NCBI GenBank assembly: GCA_014529385.2
Contig: CM043968.1
Location: 28,667,513 to 28,731,512, forward strand
From: Adiantum capillus-veneris
Taxonomy: Eukaryota; Streptophyta; Polypodiopsida; Polypodiales; Pteridaceae
Direction of reading: 5' to 3'
DNA length: 64,000 bases
The position numbers were made by a program, and so were the translations under genes. Every line of letters begins with the position of its first letter. Position 1 is the first letter of the stretch. This document shows positions 20,916 through 32,156 of the stretch, piece by piece. The notes under the pieces were generated by a model. It searched no databases and was not told the origin of the DNA. It saw nothing but the letters and a program-made list of their open reading frames with translations.

Positions 20916-23900
20916 TCAGTCCACAAAGGGAAGTAAGCACAAAGCTTTGCGGAAAGCTTCGAGCTTCTCACGAGACAATGCCTTTGTGAAAAGATCTACA
21001 ATGTTGTCTTGGGTAGGCACATAAGCCAAGGTGATCTCTCCTGCTGAGAGCCTCTCCCTGACATAGTGGTAATGCACTTCAATGTGCTTTGTGTGAGCAT
21101 GAAAAACTGTGTTCCTCGCAATTGCCAATGCGCTCTCACTGTCAGTCTAGATAATATTGGCAATGTCCTGTCCAACACCCAAATCAACCATAAGGCGTCT
21201 AAGCCATACACACTCAACCGTAGCTGTGAAGACTGCCTTGTACTCAGCCTCACAACTAAAAGTGGCCATAGTAGGTTGCTTCTTTCTCAACCATGATATA
21301 CATGAACTGCCAAGCATGAAACAAAAACCACTTCTGGACACTCTAGCGTCAAAACAACGACCCCAATCTAAGTCTGAAAAAGTATGTAAGTCTGGTGGCA
21401 ATGATCCCCCCTTGGGATAAAACAAGCCAAGATGTAAAGCGCTCTATAGGATCACCAGCATCATGAAGACTCAATTTCAAACCTGTTCCATGGGAGTGGC
21501 AATAGGTTTGCAATCCTCAAGTCCAAACTTACATAGCAATGTCTCTCTGTAAATTTTTTGACACAAGGCAATACCACCATCACATTGCTTAAACTGTATA
21601 CCCAAATAATGATGCAACAGCCCCAAATCTTTCATCTTGAAAGTAGCATTCAAATCAGCCTTAAATTCAGCAATATGTCTCTCATTTGGTTCAGTGATCA
21701 GCAAATTATCTACATAAAGAACCACAATCAGAAGTACATCACCCTCACGCTTTACATACAATGTGCTTTCCGTTGGACTATTACAAAAGCCTTGTTTGAC
21801 CAAATGAGTGTCAACTTTCTCATACCAAGCACGAGGAGATTGCTTCAACCCATACAAAGCCTTCTTACATCTGCACACTTTGTCCTCTTGTCCTTTCTTG
21901 ACAAAACCGCAAGGTTGGGTTACATAAACTTCCTCAAATATGTCACCATTTAAGAAAGCAGTAACAATGTTTGATTGATGTACATCCCAATCAAAATGAG
22001 ATGCCAATGCACATAGAAAATGCACAGTAGTCAAAGCAAAAGTCTCTTCATAATCTATGCCTTTTTGTTGTGCATAACCCTTTGCAACAAGTCGAGCCTT
22101 ATGGCAATCTATCTCACCATCTGGCTTGCGTTTCAACTTGTAAACCCAGTTTGTACCAATGGCCTTTTTGCCAGGAGGCAAATCACATAAAGTCCATGTG
22201 TCATTTTCTATAAGTGCATCATATTCTGATTGCATGGCAACCATCCAGTTTTTTGAATTCTGTGCTTCATCAAAAGACAGAGGTTCCTCAACATCATGTA
22301 AGCTAGACACAACCAAAGCATAACAATCTGATGCATAAGATGCATGGCGAGAGCCTGAAGAGTACGACTAGACAAAGGTGCATCCAATTTACTGTCACGC
22401 AATGTATGCACCAGTCATTTTGGCATACCTCTAGCCTGCTCATTTTTAGCCATTTCCTCATCAAGTACATCATGTACATCTGCATCTGTAATAGGCTGTA
22501 TTCAAAACCCCCATAGACTGTACATTTGCCTCATTGGAATTTACATTCGTATTTCCACCATTGAAAGAGGCAACAAAGTGTCATAAATGTCATGTGAGCT
22601 TACATTACTGTCCCTAGTACATAACAGCAAGGGCCGAAGAGAATCTTCCACAAACACTACATCTCGTGAAACCAAAATACGCTTTGTTTGCGGATGATAC
22701 AACCTGTAACCTTTGCTTTCAGCACTATAACCAACAAAAATACATTTGACAGCCTTATCATCCAATTTTTTGGGTTGTGTTTGTGGCACCAAAGCATATG
22801 CCAAACAGCCAAAAACATGCATGTGCTCAATAGAAGGCTTTCTATCATGCCATGCTTCATATGGAGCAATAGACTGCAAAGCTTTTGTAGGACACCTGTT
22901 TAGTACATAAGTGGCACACACGATGGCCTCAAGCCAAAAAGAATGTAGCAAAACTTGACTTTTGACCATACATCGTGCCATTTCCATAAGTGACCTGTTT
23001 TTCCTCTCAGTAACACCATTTTGCTGAGGTGTATAAGGCACTTACATTGGTGTTTTATCCCACGGCTAGCCAGAAATACATTAAATTCATGAGACATATA
23101 CTCCCCCCCCTCGATCGGAATGGAGGGTGCCCATAATACATTTCGAGACATTTTCAGTCATAGCCAAAAATTGTTTGTAGCACATAAAAACTTCAGACTT
23201 CGCTTTAAGCGGAAATACCCATGCATGCCTGGAGTAATCATCAATGAAAGTCACGAAGTAAAGGTAATTGCCCAAGGATGGAGTTTGCATGGGCCCACAA
23301 ACATCACTATGCACAAGCTACAACCTGCATGTAGCCCTAACTGAACCATCCTTTGGAAACTTCGCATGCTGCATTTTACCCAAAATACATCCTTCACAAA
23401 CATGTCTTACAAGTGCTTCAAGAGGAGGCAAAGAAGCAACCATAGCAGATTTCTGCAAACGCAGCAAACTAACAAAATTCAGATGACCAAAACGTGCTTG
23501 CCAAAGTTTTGCATCTGAAATAGCCCTTGAATCTGCAACTACTTTTGCAAACTTTTGTCCAGACTTGTCATACAAAGTAGCATATATAGCCCACGACACA
23601 AAAGGCCAGATGCAACAATTTCATCACCAAAACTGAGATCATGAACTGTACATCTGTCATCCACAAATTTGACTACAAGTCTAAGTCTAGCAAGTGCAGA
23701 TACAGACAAAAGATTCTTCTTGATCCCAGGTACATAAAGTGCATCAACAAGTGTGAAAGAACTGCCATTTTGCAGTAGTAAGCACGATCTTTCCAACTCC
23801 CTAAACCGGATAAGAGGCATTGTTGGCACAAGTGACTGAATTCCCATGAGGGACAGACTCGAGAGAGGTGAACAATTCATGATGTGCGATAATGTGCTTT

Positions 23901-24036
23901 GTAGCACCACTATCGAAATACCACACATGTGAATCTGCAGCAACTGACATGCATGCATCATGGACAGTTGGATTGTAAGTACACTCTCAACTAAAAGCAC
24001 AATCTGCATCAACATTAGCATCACAGTCTCCTTTCA
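20916..24036 (-). pseudogene. Element F pol (protease, integrase, RT, RNase H)
   Basis: Protease WYFDSGATKHI at ~23919-23890, in a frame shifted from its downstream part. Integrase: zinc-binding region (LWQARFGHLNF, CEGCILGK, ~23510-23380), core with FIDDYSRHAWVF and QQNGVTERKNRS (~23250-23000), then FVGYSAESKGYRL. RT 22316-21477: KARLVAKGYAQQKGIDYEE, TAFLNGDIFEEVYV, ALYGLKQSPRAWYE. The YVDD box is YVDN (AAT codon at 21705-21707). A ~165-bp deletion lies near 21440-21450 compared with G. RNase H ends HIEVHYHYVRERL, PFVD stop at 20916. Integrase would insert the cDNA; none of it is expressible as one product. Confidence 0.9.
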
Positions 24037-25017
24037 CTAAAGATCAACAATGGTTGCATTTGTAGTGGAACCAGCAATTGCAGTGGAACCACCCTCTTTC
24101 TTCTTAGCCTCTTTGGCCTTCAACTTAGGACACACCGTGATCAAGTGATCATTAGCTTTACAACAATGGCAACGCATCTTCTTTTTGCCCTTATCACCAG
24201 AATTTCCAGATGAAGTGATGCCTGCAGAAGCATTGGGAACAGAAGTTTTGCCACGCGCAGCAGAACCATAAGAAGTGGTAGCATTGCTGTTACCACCCTT
24301 TCTTTGAGAAGCAATAAAAGCCTGTTCAACTGCATGCTGTCTAGTCCTGTTTTTTCTGGAAAGTGACTCTTGCAACAGCAATGTGCATAATGCATCAAAC
24401 TTAACAACTTCAGGATTTCCTTGGGTCATAAGTCTCCAAGTACTAGCAAAAGTCTGGTAAGAATCTGGTAAGGCATCAAGAACGGTCTGCACAAGGGAAC
24501 TGTCATAAATGACTTCATCTGTAGGAATAAGTTGCTCATTGATATCCTTATTACGATCAAGGAAAGTGTCCATATCATCTTCCTCATGCATAATCTTCGA
24601 CTCGAGCCCTTTACGCAGCAAAGCAATTTTAGGTTCATTGCGACTTGCATAAAGACTAGCCAAAATATCCCAAGCCTGTTTTGCAGATTTTGTTGAAATA
24701 ATGTGAGGAACAATGGTGCGCTTCACAGACAACACAATCAATGCATGAGCCTACGCATCCTTTACATCCCAACGAGATTGTTCTACCGTAGGCAAAACAA
24801 CTCTAATAGCAGCAATCCTTGCAACAAGACCTGCCACATCCTCAACATCGCCTGCATCCTCAGAACCAGGACGTACATCAATGCCCTGCACAATATTCCA
24901 GACACCCTTTGACACAATAATATGTTGCATCACGTAAGCCCACATAAGGTAATTGTCCCCATCCAATCTGTCCTCAATAGCAAACATCTTGAACACATCT
25001 GTGTTGTTGTCAGCCAT
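24037..25017 (-). pseudogene. Element F gag
   Basis: MADNNTDVFKMF starts at 25017. One TAG at 24751-24753 replaces a codon for Gln (G has GAQA-like DAQAHALI). The copia gag core (WDILASLYASRNEPK, ALPDSYQTFASTWRLM) is followed by a CHCCKANDHLITVC knuckle (CX2CX4HX4C, ~24180-24140). It ends at TAG 24037-24039, at the same place as in G. It would form the particle shell and bind RNA. Confidence 0.88.
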
Positions 25018-25365
25018 GGCAAATGCTGCACCTAATGTGAAAACTGCCCAAAAAGTGGAGAAACGAAGTGCGAACAACACGTGCTATATAGCAAAAACCC
25101 TAGAAGACTGTAAGGCACCTGTTATGCAGAAAATGACACTGACAAAAATTCTGCACAAATTGACGAAGTAGCCTGTGCAGTACTGCCTGTAGTGGAAACG
25201 GAGGCCGAATTGAGCCCAAATTAGAAATCTAAGCAGACTGAGCTCTACGAGGTCTCCTGAAATTTTTGTCGATCTGCGAACGCTCGCCAAAGCTCACTAA
25301 AATTGGAGAAAATGAGCAAGTGTGTGCTGGAGCTGCTGGCGACTGAGCCTGGGAGGATGCGACCT

Positions 25366-25377
25366 GCTCTGATACCA
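25366..25377 (-). other. Primer binding site, element F
   Basis: The plus strand reads GCTCTGATACCA, an exact Met-tRNA site, followed by ATT and the LTR. Confidence 0.92.
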
Positions 25378-25379
25378 AT

Positions 25380-25606
25380 TGTTGGAATTAAGATTGTAGA
25401 GAAACGCACACAGCTTGGAGAAGATGAAGGAAGCTCAAGGCACACAATAGAGAATGTATTTCTTAGTGTGCAATGGAAAGATAGATAGCCCTAGAGTGAT
25501 GGGCGTATATACAATGCACAGGGGGAAAAACCTCCTAAAGAGGGAAAAAATGCCCCGGCGGTCCTAGTGTGTTCACACACATCACTACCACATGTATATG
25601 GTAACA
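25380..25606 (-). repeat. 5' LTR of element F
   Basis: Nearly identical to 20616-20840 by eye, with scattered substitutions. Followed by the TSD GATTG. Confidence 0.93.
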
Positions 25607-25611
25607 GATTG

Positions 25612-27535
25612 TCTAGGGTTTGATCATGCTTCTCCTTGGATTGATCTTGTGTTTGCTTAGCCATACCAATCAATTATCTTTGGTATGGAGCATCCATATC
25701 ATCATCACCGTTTGATCTTGAAAAAGAATCTGGGTCAAGTTGTACAATATCATCATCTTTATCATCTTCATTGGCGTTCCTCTTCATACTCATCATATAC
25801 ATTGTCCATATCTTGGCCTATTTGCAGGTGTTTAAGCATTCGTGTGTAGCATGTAGCAGATTCCTCCAAATCATTATTTATGTTTTGCACCAACAAACCC
25901 ATGAAGTCCTCCTAATTCAAAGTGATGTTTCCTTCAAAATCAGTGATATCTCCTAGATATTGGTAGATATACTTGTCTAGGAAGCTTGTTTTATGATAGC
26001 ATTGGTTGCTTTCAGGGTGTTAATGCTAGCATGCTTCTAGCTAGCAATCGATTCACACTCAAAGGTTGTCTTCTATAGTTCTTTCACTAGATTTTTGTTC
26101 GGAGCAAACAAGTTGGAGATCGTTGCTTCCAAGTCATCATATTCTTCTTTCATTTCCTTGATTGACTTCTTGTACTGCTCTCCATTCTCCCGTTCTTCTT
26201 GTAGTAAACTATAGAGCTTCAGTACTTCATGTGTCCATTGAGCTATATTATTGATCTCCTGTGCCACCTGTTGCTTCACCTAGACTAATTCAATGCTGGA
26301 CTTGGATCTTAGTCATTTGGGTGACAACATTGACATTGGTATTCTAGCCGGTTTGTATTGTAGCAATGTATCCAGCTATCAAGGAGTCTATATCCATTTT
26401 CTCACTATGAAACCTCATAACTAGGGCACCATAGGGTATATCCAATTGTTGAGATATATCAAGTTGTGATTTACCCATAGGAGAACTTTTTTGTAAAGCC
26501 TATAGCCTATCAGAGAGGCATCTAAGAGCACGATGTGCATGTGACAATGTGCCTGCTCTTGCAGTGCTGGTGAAGCTGTGAATTGCTTCTGTTACTTTGG
26601 TAGTCTTAGTATGGGAAACATTATCTAGGTCTTGATATAGCTAAATAGCTATTTTCAAAGTGCTATCTGACAGGGGTGTTATAGTATTATTGTCTAAACC
26701 TTTACCTGCCACATCAACTGACCCTTTGACTTGCTTATCTTCATATTGCCCAAATGGAATATTTTACTTGGATTTAATCAAATTGCAGATCTTCCAAGCA
26801 TTTGATCAATCAAAACCTTTTGTTTCTTGGTGGTTGATTCAGATGTGCATGCTTGGTCAATTTCTAGATTTTACTTCTTTGTTGCCAAGGCTATGACTCT
26901 AGGATGGGTAGGTACACTTGTGGTCCAGTAGGCAACTTTCTAGACGTACCATGCTTTGAACAAGTGATGGGTTTTACCTTATCAATCTGAGCCACCACAA
27001 TGTTGTACAAAATGGTGCTTACATTATTGGGGCACTTCTTGAATTAAGCTTTGGAAAGTAACATGATGAATACCTTCTCAGAGATGTATGCCAGATTGTT
27101 CTTCATACTTAAGGCTTTTTTTGCAAACTTATAAGCTAATTTGTGTTGAACGAGGACTGGCACTCAAATGCCTTGCCCTCTAGATTTCCTCTGTGGCTTC
27201 ATTTTAGGTGTTTTCTTCAAAAAAGTATCGATTCATCAATTGTGTACACCTTGGGTTTTTGGTGATAGGGGAGTAAGAACACATGTGCAATAAGTGCTAT
27301 TGTGAATTGTATTTGTTATTTATTGATGATACCATGCATGTGTCTACATCTAAGGTGTCCAACCACTTCCACCAATATCGTCATACCCCAATTGGTTAGA
27401 AATTCCCTCTATGCATTCTTTAAAACATATTTGCCAATTGATCGGTATGAGATGGCAAGTTGCTCTTCTTCTTTTGCAACCTGTTTTGCTACTAAAATTT
27501 GCTTCATGGCTTTGGATGATTTCGTCTTACCCATG
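25612..27535 (-). pseudogene. O (part 1): unidentified decayed minus-strand reading frame
   Basis: A possible start at 27535 gives MGKTKSSKAMKQILVAKQVA and continues 41 codons to a TAG. Further fragments follow in other frames, among them a 68-residue charged, coiled-coil-like piece (26279-26073: MKQQVAQEINNIAQWTHE...) and an acidic stretch (~25790-25690, DDIVQLDPDSFSRSNGDDD). I do not recognise the protein. With the knuckle-like motif across F it could be the gag of an old retroelement, or a decayed host gene. Stops every 20-60 codons. Confidence 0.4.
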
Positions 27536-27979
27536 GCTTTGTAGTGGAAGATGTACCTTGTATGGAGAAGGAGAACCCATTGGAACTGCTTGGAGAGGGT
27601 AATAAGGCAAGGACAAAATCAATCTCTTATGTAGTGGTTGCAGGTAAGAGCTCTTGTGAAGATAACATTGTGTGTGAAGATAATTTTCGCAAAAAAAATG
27701 ACTTAGGGTCACAAATGCATCTCATTATTTTTCTAATACGAGCCATGAATGACCCACTCCTTTTGTGCCTCGGGGAAAGAATTTGCATTGACATGGAAAA
27801 CATGCATTGGTCAATCTTTGTAATGATTATCAATTTTTTTCTGAAAAAGATACAACATTCAAATTCTATCTTCTGATTGTTTGATGGATGAAACATATGT
27901 CTACTGCGTGCCATACCATATAAAGGTGAAAACTCTAATGGGCCTAATCTAGGGGTTCCTTTAGTAGTGAATAATATAG
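27536..27979. other. Unassigned spacer
   Basis: AT-rich with no recognisable domain. It lies between the O remnant and the integrase remnant M. Confidence 0.35.
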
Positions 27980-28165
27980 CTTTACCTTAGAGCCATTATA
28001 AACACCAAGTAACATCGATCCAAGCAAATCTTTAGTCTAACTGTACCATTCAAAAATACCCAATCAACCTCATAAGGTCCAAACCATGCAATGTTTAGAT
28101 TGGGTTTCTTGGGCCCTAACTTAGACTTAAACTGGTGCACTTTCAATCTGCCATAGTGCTAATGT
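27980..28165 (-). pseudogene. M: gypsy integrase C-terminal remnant
   Basis: The minus strand reads HQFKSKLGPKKPNLNIAWFGPYEV, then NGTVRLKICLDRCYL and NGSKVKLYY. This resembles the end of Ty3/gypsy integrases, where a [W]xGPYxV box is followed by NGxVxLK. Stops and frame shifts are present. The N-terminal half of a similar minus-strand integrase is at 49200-49767, so M was probably one gene split by later insertions. Confidence 0.55.
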
Positions 28166-28803
28166 TGTCAAAGTCGAGGACGCAAAAGCATAGAGACCAA
28201 GTCCACCAACTAGAGCAACACCTCTCCCTCAACTTTGTACCTGAGAATAATGCCATCTTGAGCATCGATTGCCTTTGTAGAAACTTTGAACTATAGAGCA
28301 CACTACCTCCAATAATCCCCATTCGTGAACTATGAACACATCACGTCCAAAATATAAAACTCCAAGATAATGAACTATGGAACACATCCTATCCATAATT
28401 CAACCAACAACAATGGATTGGTGCAGTCATCCATAGTGTTTAAGACGTCTGATTGGTTCCCTACCAAATGCATGTGCATTGAACTCCAACCTACGGGTCC
28501 AAAATACTGATAACTTGAGCTCCAACACAAGGGTCCAAATTAATTACATAGAGCACTACTTGCCCCTCTCTGTCACTCACAAGCCTCTTTCTGGTTGAAG
28601 CTAGTGGTGACAATTGTCATTTCACTAGAAATCTGACGTCGATGCCATTCTGGCCACTGCCACATGTGCCATGCCAATCTCCTCTGTCAAATCACCAATA
28701 TCTATCCAGCTTGCATTTATCCTTTTCTATATGTAAGTTCCTGCTTTTGCCTTTCGTTTCAAGCTCCCGAGCCAAACAAAGCGCACATTCATAACAACTG
28801 TGG
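28166..28803. other. Unassigned DNA between M and H (possible interior of element N)
   Basis: No coding signal. It begins TGTCAAAGTCGAGGACGC, similar to TGTCAAAGTCGACAATGC at 49174 just after a TGATACCA primer-like motif, so both may be ends of one old minus-strand insertion (N). Confidence 0.3.
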
Positions 28804-29089
28804 TCGTATGTCATTAAATCTAATATCTAACCAACCCAAATGATTTTCTCATATTAAACTGATCATTTAACGTGGGATAATAAATGGGAACAAGGGTTAT
28901 AATATAGACATGTGCTTACGGATCTATCTCAACACGGGGCCAATGGTAAAGGGGTCCAAATGAGAGATGGTCTGTCAAAGAGCAAGGTTAACTAATGGAT
29001 CTTAAAAGACCTTAGGGTTAGCTTCATTAAAGACCTCCAATGGTTAGTGTTAAAAGTCCTTTGACCTTAGGCAAGCTAGGGCTGAGCTT

Positions 29090-29460
29090 GAGGTGGGAAC
29101 CCAACCTAAGCTTGAGGTGCTTGTCGTGCTTGATGACTAAGGTGCTTGTCGTGGCTGATGACTAAGGTGCTTATCATGCTTGATGACTAAGGTACTTGAG
29201 GTGCTTGTCATACTTAATGAGGAAGGTGCTTGAGAAGCTTCCCATGCATGGGGGTAAGGTGCTTGAGTCAAAAAGAGACCCTACAAACTTAATGAGGAAG
29301 GTTCTTGAGAAGCTTCCCATGCATGGGGGTGTAAGGTGCTTGAGTCAAAAAGGGACCCTACAAACTCAATGAGGAAGGTGCTTGAGCATGGGGAGGTAAG
29401 GTGCTTGAGTCAAAAAGAGACCCTACAAACTTAATGGGGAAGGTGCTTGAGAAGCTTCCT
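29090..29460 (+). repeat. Tandem repeats inside H 5' LTR
   Basis: First ~25-27-bp units (GGTGCTTGTCGTGCTTGATG type, about four), then ~70-75-bp units containing GAAGGTGCTTGAGAAGCTTC and GTCAAAAAGAGACCCTACAA (four copies, one shortened). The 3' LTR keeps only three of the long units. Confidence 0.85.
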
Positions 29461-30374
29461 ATGCATGAAAGTCCCAAAGCTAGGGGAATCTTTGACTTAA
29501 CCTTCCACTCACCCAAAGGGCACCCCTTTTCTCAAAGGGCACATGGGACACATGTCAGACTCTCCCTATGCTTAACCACATGGTGTGCTTGAATGCTATT
29601 GGTTGGGCTAAAGAGGGGTCCAATGAGCTTCTAGTTCCATCCAACAAATATCTAGATATTTTCAAGCTCTCTCTCTCTAAGGGGTAAGGAGGACACTTGT
29701 CCAAAGACTACCCATGTACTTGAATGCATGCTGCATGTGATTGGCTAGGAGAGAGAGGGGTCCAATGAGCTTGAAACATGTGTAAAATCTAAAATTCACC
29801 CCAAGCAAGCAAGGGGGGTGTTGGGGGATATAAATCACACACACATACACTCATTTTGTGGATTCATTCTCACTTGGTGAAAGTTGAGGAACTCCACCTC
29901 CTTCTCCAAGCTTGTGAGAAGTGAGAGCCTACACCAACACTCTTGGCTATGGAATGAAAATCCAACCAAGGGCCATGCTTCAATGCTTAAGCTTGCCATC
30001 TTCTCCGTCTTCATTACTGTGCTATTATGTATGCTAGCAAGAAGAGTGATGATAAGTGAGGAACTATTTCTTTCTCCTATGGAATGTTTCTTCTTCCTCT
30101 TCCCTATCCTCATTCCCCGCTAGCTCTCACCACCTTCGAAGGTGTTTGAGGGCTTGGAACTGAGGCTTGGGATAGTTAATGCTTTCTACAAAAGTTTATG
30201 TATACTTGTGATGCATGAAGCTTTCCATCTTCACTGCATCACCTAAGTCACAAGGAACACAAAGATTGTATTGTACCAAGTCTCTCTTGATGGGAGAAAC
30301 TATAATACAAATGCCTATTGGAGGGGGGACCTGCTCCATATGAATCCGGTCCTCAGCTATTGTCATGTTCTCTA

Positions 30375-30375
<1 letters not shown>

Positions 30376-30417
<42 letters not shown>
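30376..30417. repeat. (TC)n microsatellite in H 5' LTR
   Basis: About 42 bp of CT. It is nearly absent at the same place in the 3' LTR (~46505). Confidence 0.95.
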
Positions 30418-30420
<3 letters not shown>

Positions 30421-30576
30421 AAAGTATTGTTAATGCCAAGTTAACTAAGCCCCATGTTTATGTTGCTACCATCAATTAAGTTCACCCGCCATGCTCACAA
30501 AGTAATCTCACAAAAGTGCTTCACCTAATTTCCTAATTCTACTACTCTCAAAGTTTATAGGCCATTTCCATTACAT

Positions 30577-30588
30577 TGGTATCAGAGC
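30577..30588 (+). other. Primer binding site, element H
   Basis: TGGTATCAGAGC, an exact Met-tRNA complement, one base after the LTR. Confidence 0.92.
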
Positions 30589-31016
30589 ATTTGGTTTCTC
30601 TTTTCTTGCTTGAGAAGAGAGGTCCTTAAGTAGCCTAATAATGGTTGTTTTTGTTAATTATATTAGGGTAAGTGGGACTGGGATCTATCATCGGTTTTGT
30701 TGCGGCCACTATGTGGGATATGGTGCACACCTCGGGAGCTTTGGTCTTAATAAGGGAGTCTTTTTAGACTTGCCTATGGCTTTACCATTATTGAGCCATA
30801 AGAAGTCCGAAAGGAGCTATCCCTCGGCAACTTCGCTATGTTAGACTCACTCCACTACTCTCTATAATCAACCAATTCGAGCCATGGGTGTAGATACTTA
30901 AGTGCCTATTTTCAAAGGCTAAGAGGAGTAGCAACTAAGGTTTTGAATTGCCAAAGCATACACTAAGTAAACAAGTAAGTTTAATTAACACGGCTGACAA
31001 TAACCAAGAGAGTAGA

Positions 31017-31838
31017 ATGAACATTGATAACTTTGATTTTGCACATGAAGGTGCTAATGATGATGCCCCCATGTTTGTTAATTATCTTGTCACTAGGTTG
31101 TAACAAGCTATGGGCAACCCCACTTTGAAAGCCGAAGTTAACAACTTCGTGCTTATGGGATTTCCTTTCCTCTCCAAGAGGAGAGAGATCTTAGGAGGCC
31201 TCTTGATGAGGCCCCCAAAAGAAGAGTCTCTCCCATACGAGAGGAGGAATCCAAAAGTTCAAGAAAGCAATAAATCCCTAAATTCCTCCAAAGATGTGAC
31301 TCCACGAAGAAGGCGGACTAAACGATCGCCAACTCCTCCCACGAGGAAACGGTTAACCCATAGTCCTGCTCCTCGTCACTCCAAAAGGGAAGAGAGGAAA
31401 CCAAGGAAGAAAAGGGCAAGAAAGAGGTCACCCTCTTCTCCTTCTTCTTCACCTTCCTCCTCTACCGATGAAATCTATGGCTATTCTCCTAGAGAATATA
31501 AGAGGGGAGGACATCGCAAATCTTACCCTGCATGGCAAAGGTAACAAAAGCTCAAGAAGTTCAAAGAGGGAGGAAAGGGTATCTCTTTTCTCACCTATGA
31601 TGGCTCCTTTGGTGCTACCGACAAAGTATTGGCTTTCATCCAACAATTTGATGTGGCCTTTGGAGGCGAGGGATTCAGGAGTCCTCCAAGCTATGCCATG
31701 TAGCTATGCACTTCCAAAAATTGTCTCGTCAATGGTGGGCTAGCCTTTGTGGCAATGGCGAAGCCCCAAAGACATGGAAAACTCTATGAGTTTCCATCAT
31801 GAAGAAATTTCTTGCAAGGGATGCAAAGGACAAAGTGC
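31017..31838 (+). pseudogene. Element H gag, first part
   Basis: MNIDNFDFAHEGANDD starts at 31017. TAA at 31101 interrupts it, then the same frame continues (MGNPTLKAEVNNF) through an Arg/Lys/Ser-rich domain (about 31290-31470) to TAA at 31542. Capsid-like sequence (TYDGSFGATDKVLAFIQQF) follows in another frame. Copia G interrupts the capsid region at 31844, and it resumes at 37026. Confidence 0.82.
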
Positions 31839-31843
31839 TGACC

Positions 31844-32071
31844 TGTTGGAATTAGGGTTGCAGAGAAACGCACACAGCTTGGAGAAGACGAAGGAAGCTC
31901 ATGGCACACAATAGAGAGTGTGTTACTTAGTGCATAGTGGAAAGATGGATAGCCCTAGAGTGATGGGCGTATATACAATGCTCAGGGGAAAAAATCTCCT
32001 AAAGAGGGAAAAAAATGCCCCGGCGGTCCTAGTGTGTTCACACACATCACTACCACATGTATATGGTAACA
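31844..32071 (-). repeat. 3' LTR of element G
   Basis: Plus-strand ends TGTTGGAATTAGGG and GGTAACA, followed by reversed polypurine AATCCCCCTTGG (32072-32083). Confidence 0.92.
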
Positions 32072-32156
32072 AATCCCCCTTGGAGTGATGCGGTGAACGA
32101 GAACTGGCACATGAGTAAAGGGAAGTGCCATGCCCTGAGGACATGATTAGTCCACA

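Larger units (their letters stand above)
20616..25606 (-). mobile_element. Element F: Ty1/copia LTR retrotransposon
   Basis: LTRs 20616-20840 and 25380-25606 (225 and 227 bp, TGTTGGAA...GGTAACA in plus orientation), TSD GATTG at 20611-20615 and 25607-25611, primer site 25366-25377, polypurine tract at 20841-20852. Minus-strand order gag, protease, integrase, RT, RNase H is copia. Same family as G. Stops, frameshifts, a ~165-bp deletion and an RT active-site change make it dead. Confidence 0.95.
28809..30575 (+). repeat. 5' LTR of element H (1767 bp)
   Basis: Left end TGTCATTAAATCTAATATCT matches the outer end of the solo LTR J (reverse of 48525-48500). Right end ATTACA precedes the primer site by one base. 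It contains two tandem arrays (29090-29210 and 29207-29460) and a (TC)n run (30376-30417). Confidence 0.88.

Noticed and set aside
29829..30123. Short ORFs conserved between the two H LTRs (29835-30113 and 45903-46241; 29884-30123 and 46012-46251)
   Set aside because: Conservation is explained by the LTR pair being copies of each other; no codon-type pattern of change seen.
29819..30575. A short H LTR starting at TGTTGGGGGATATA after a G-rich tract
   Set aside because: It looked like a polypurine tract and LTR start, but homology to J and the matching TCGTA duplication place the true LTR start at 28809.
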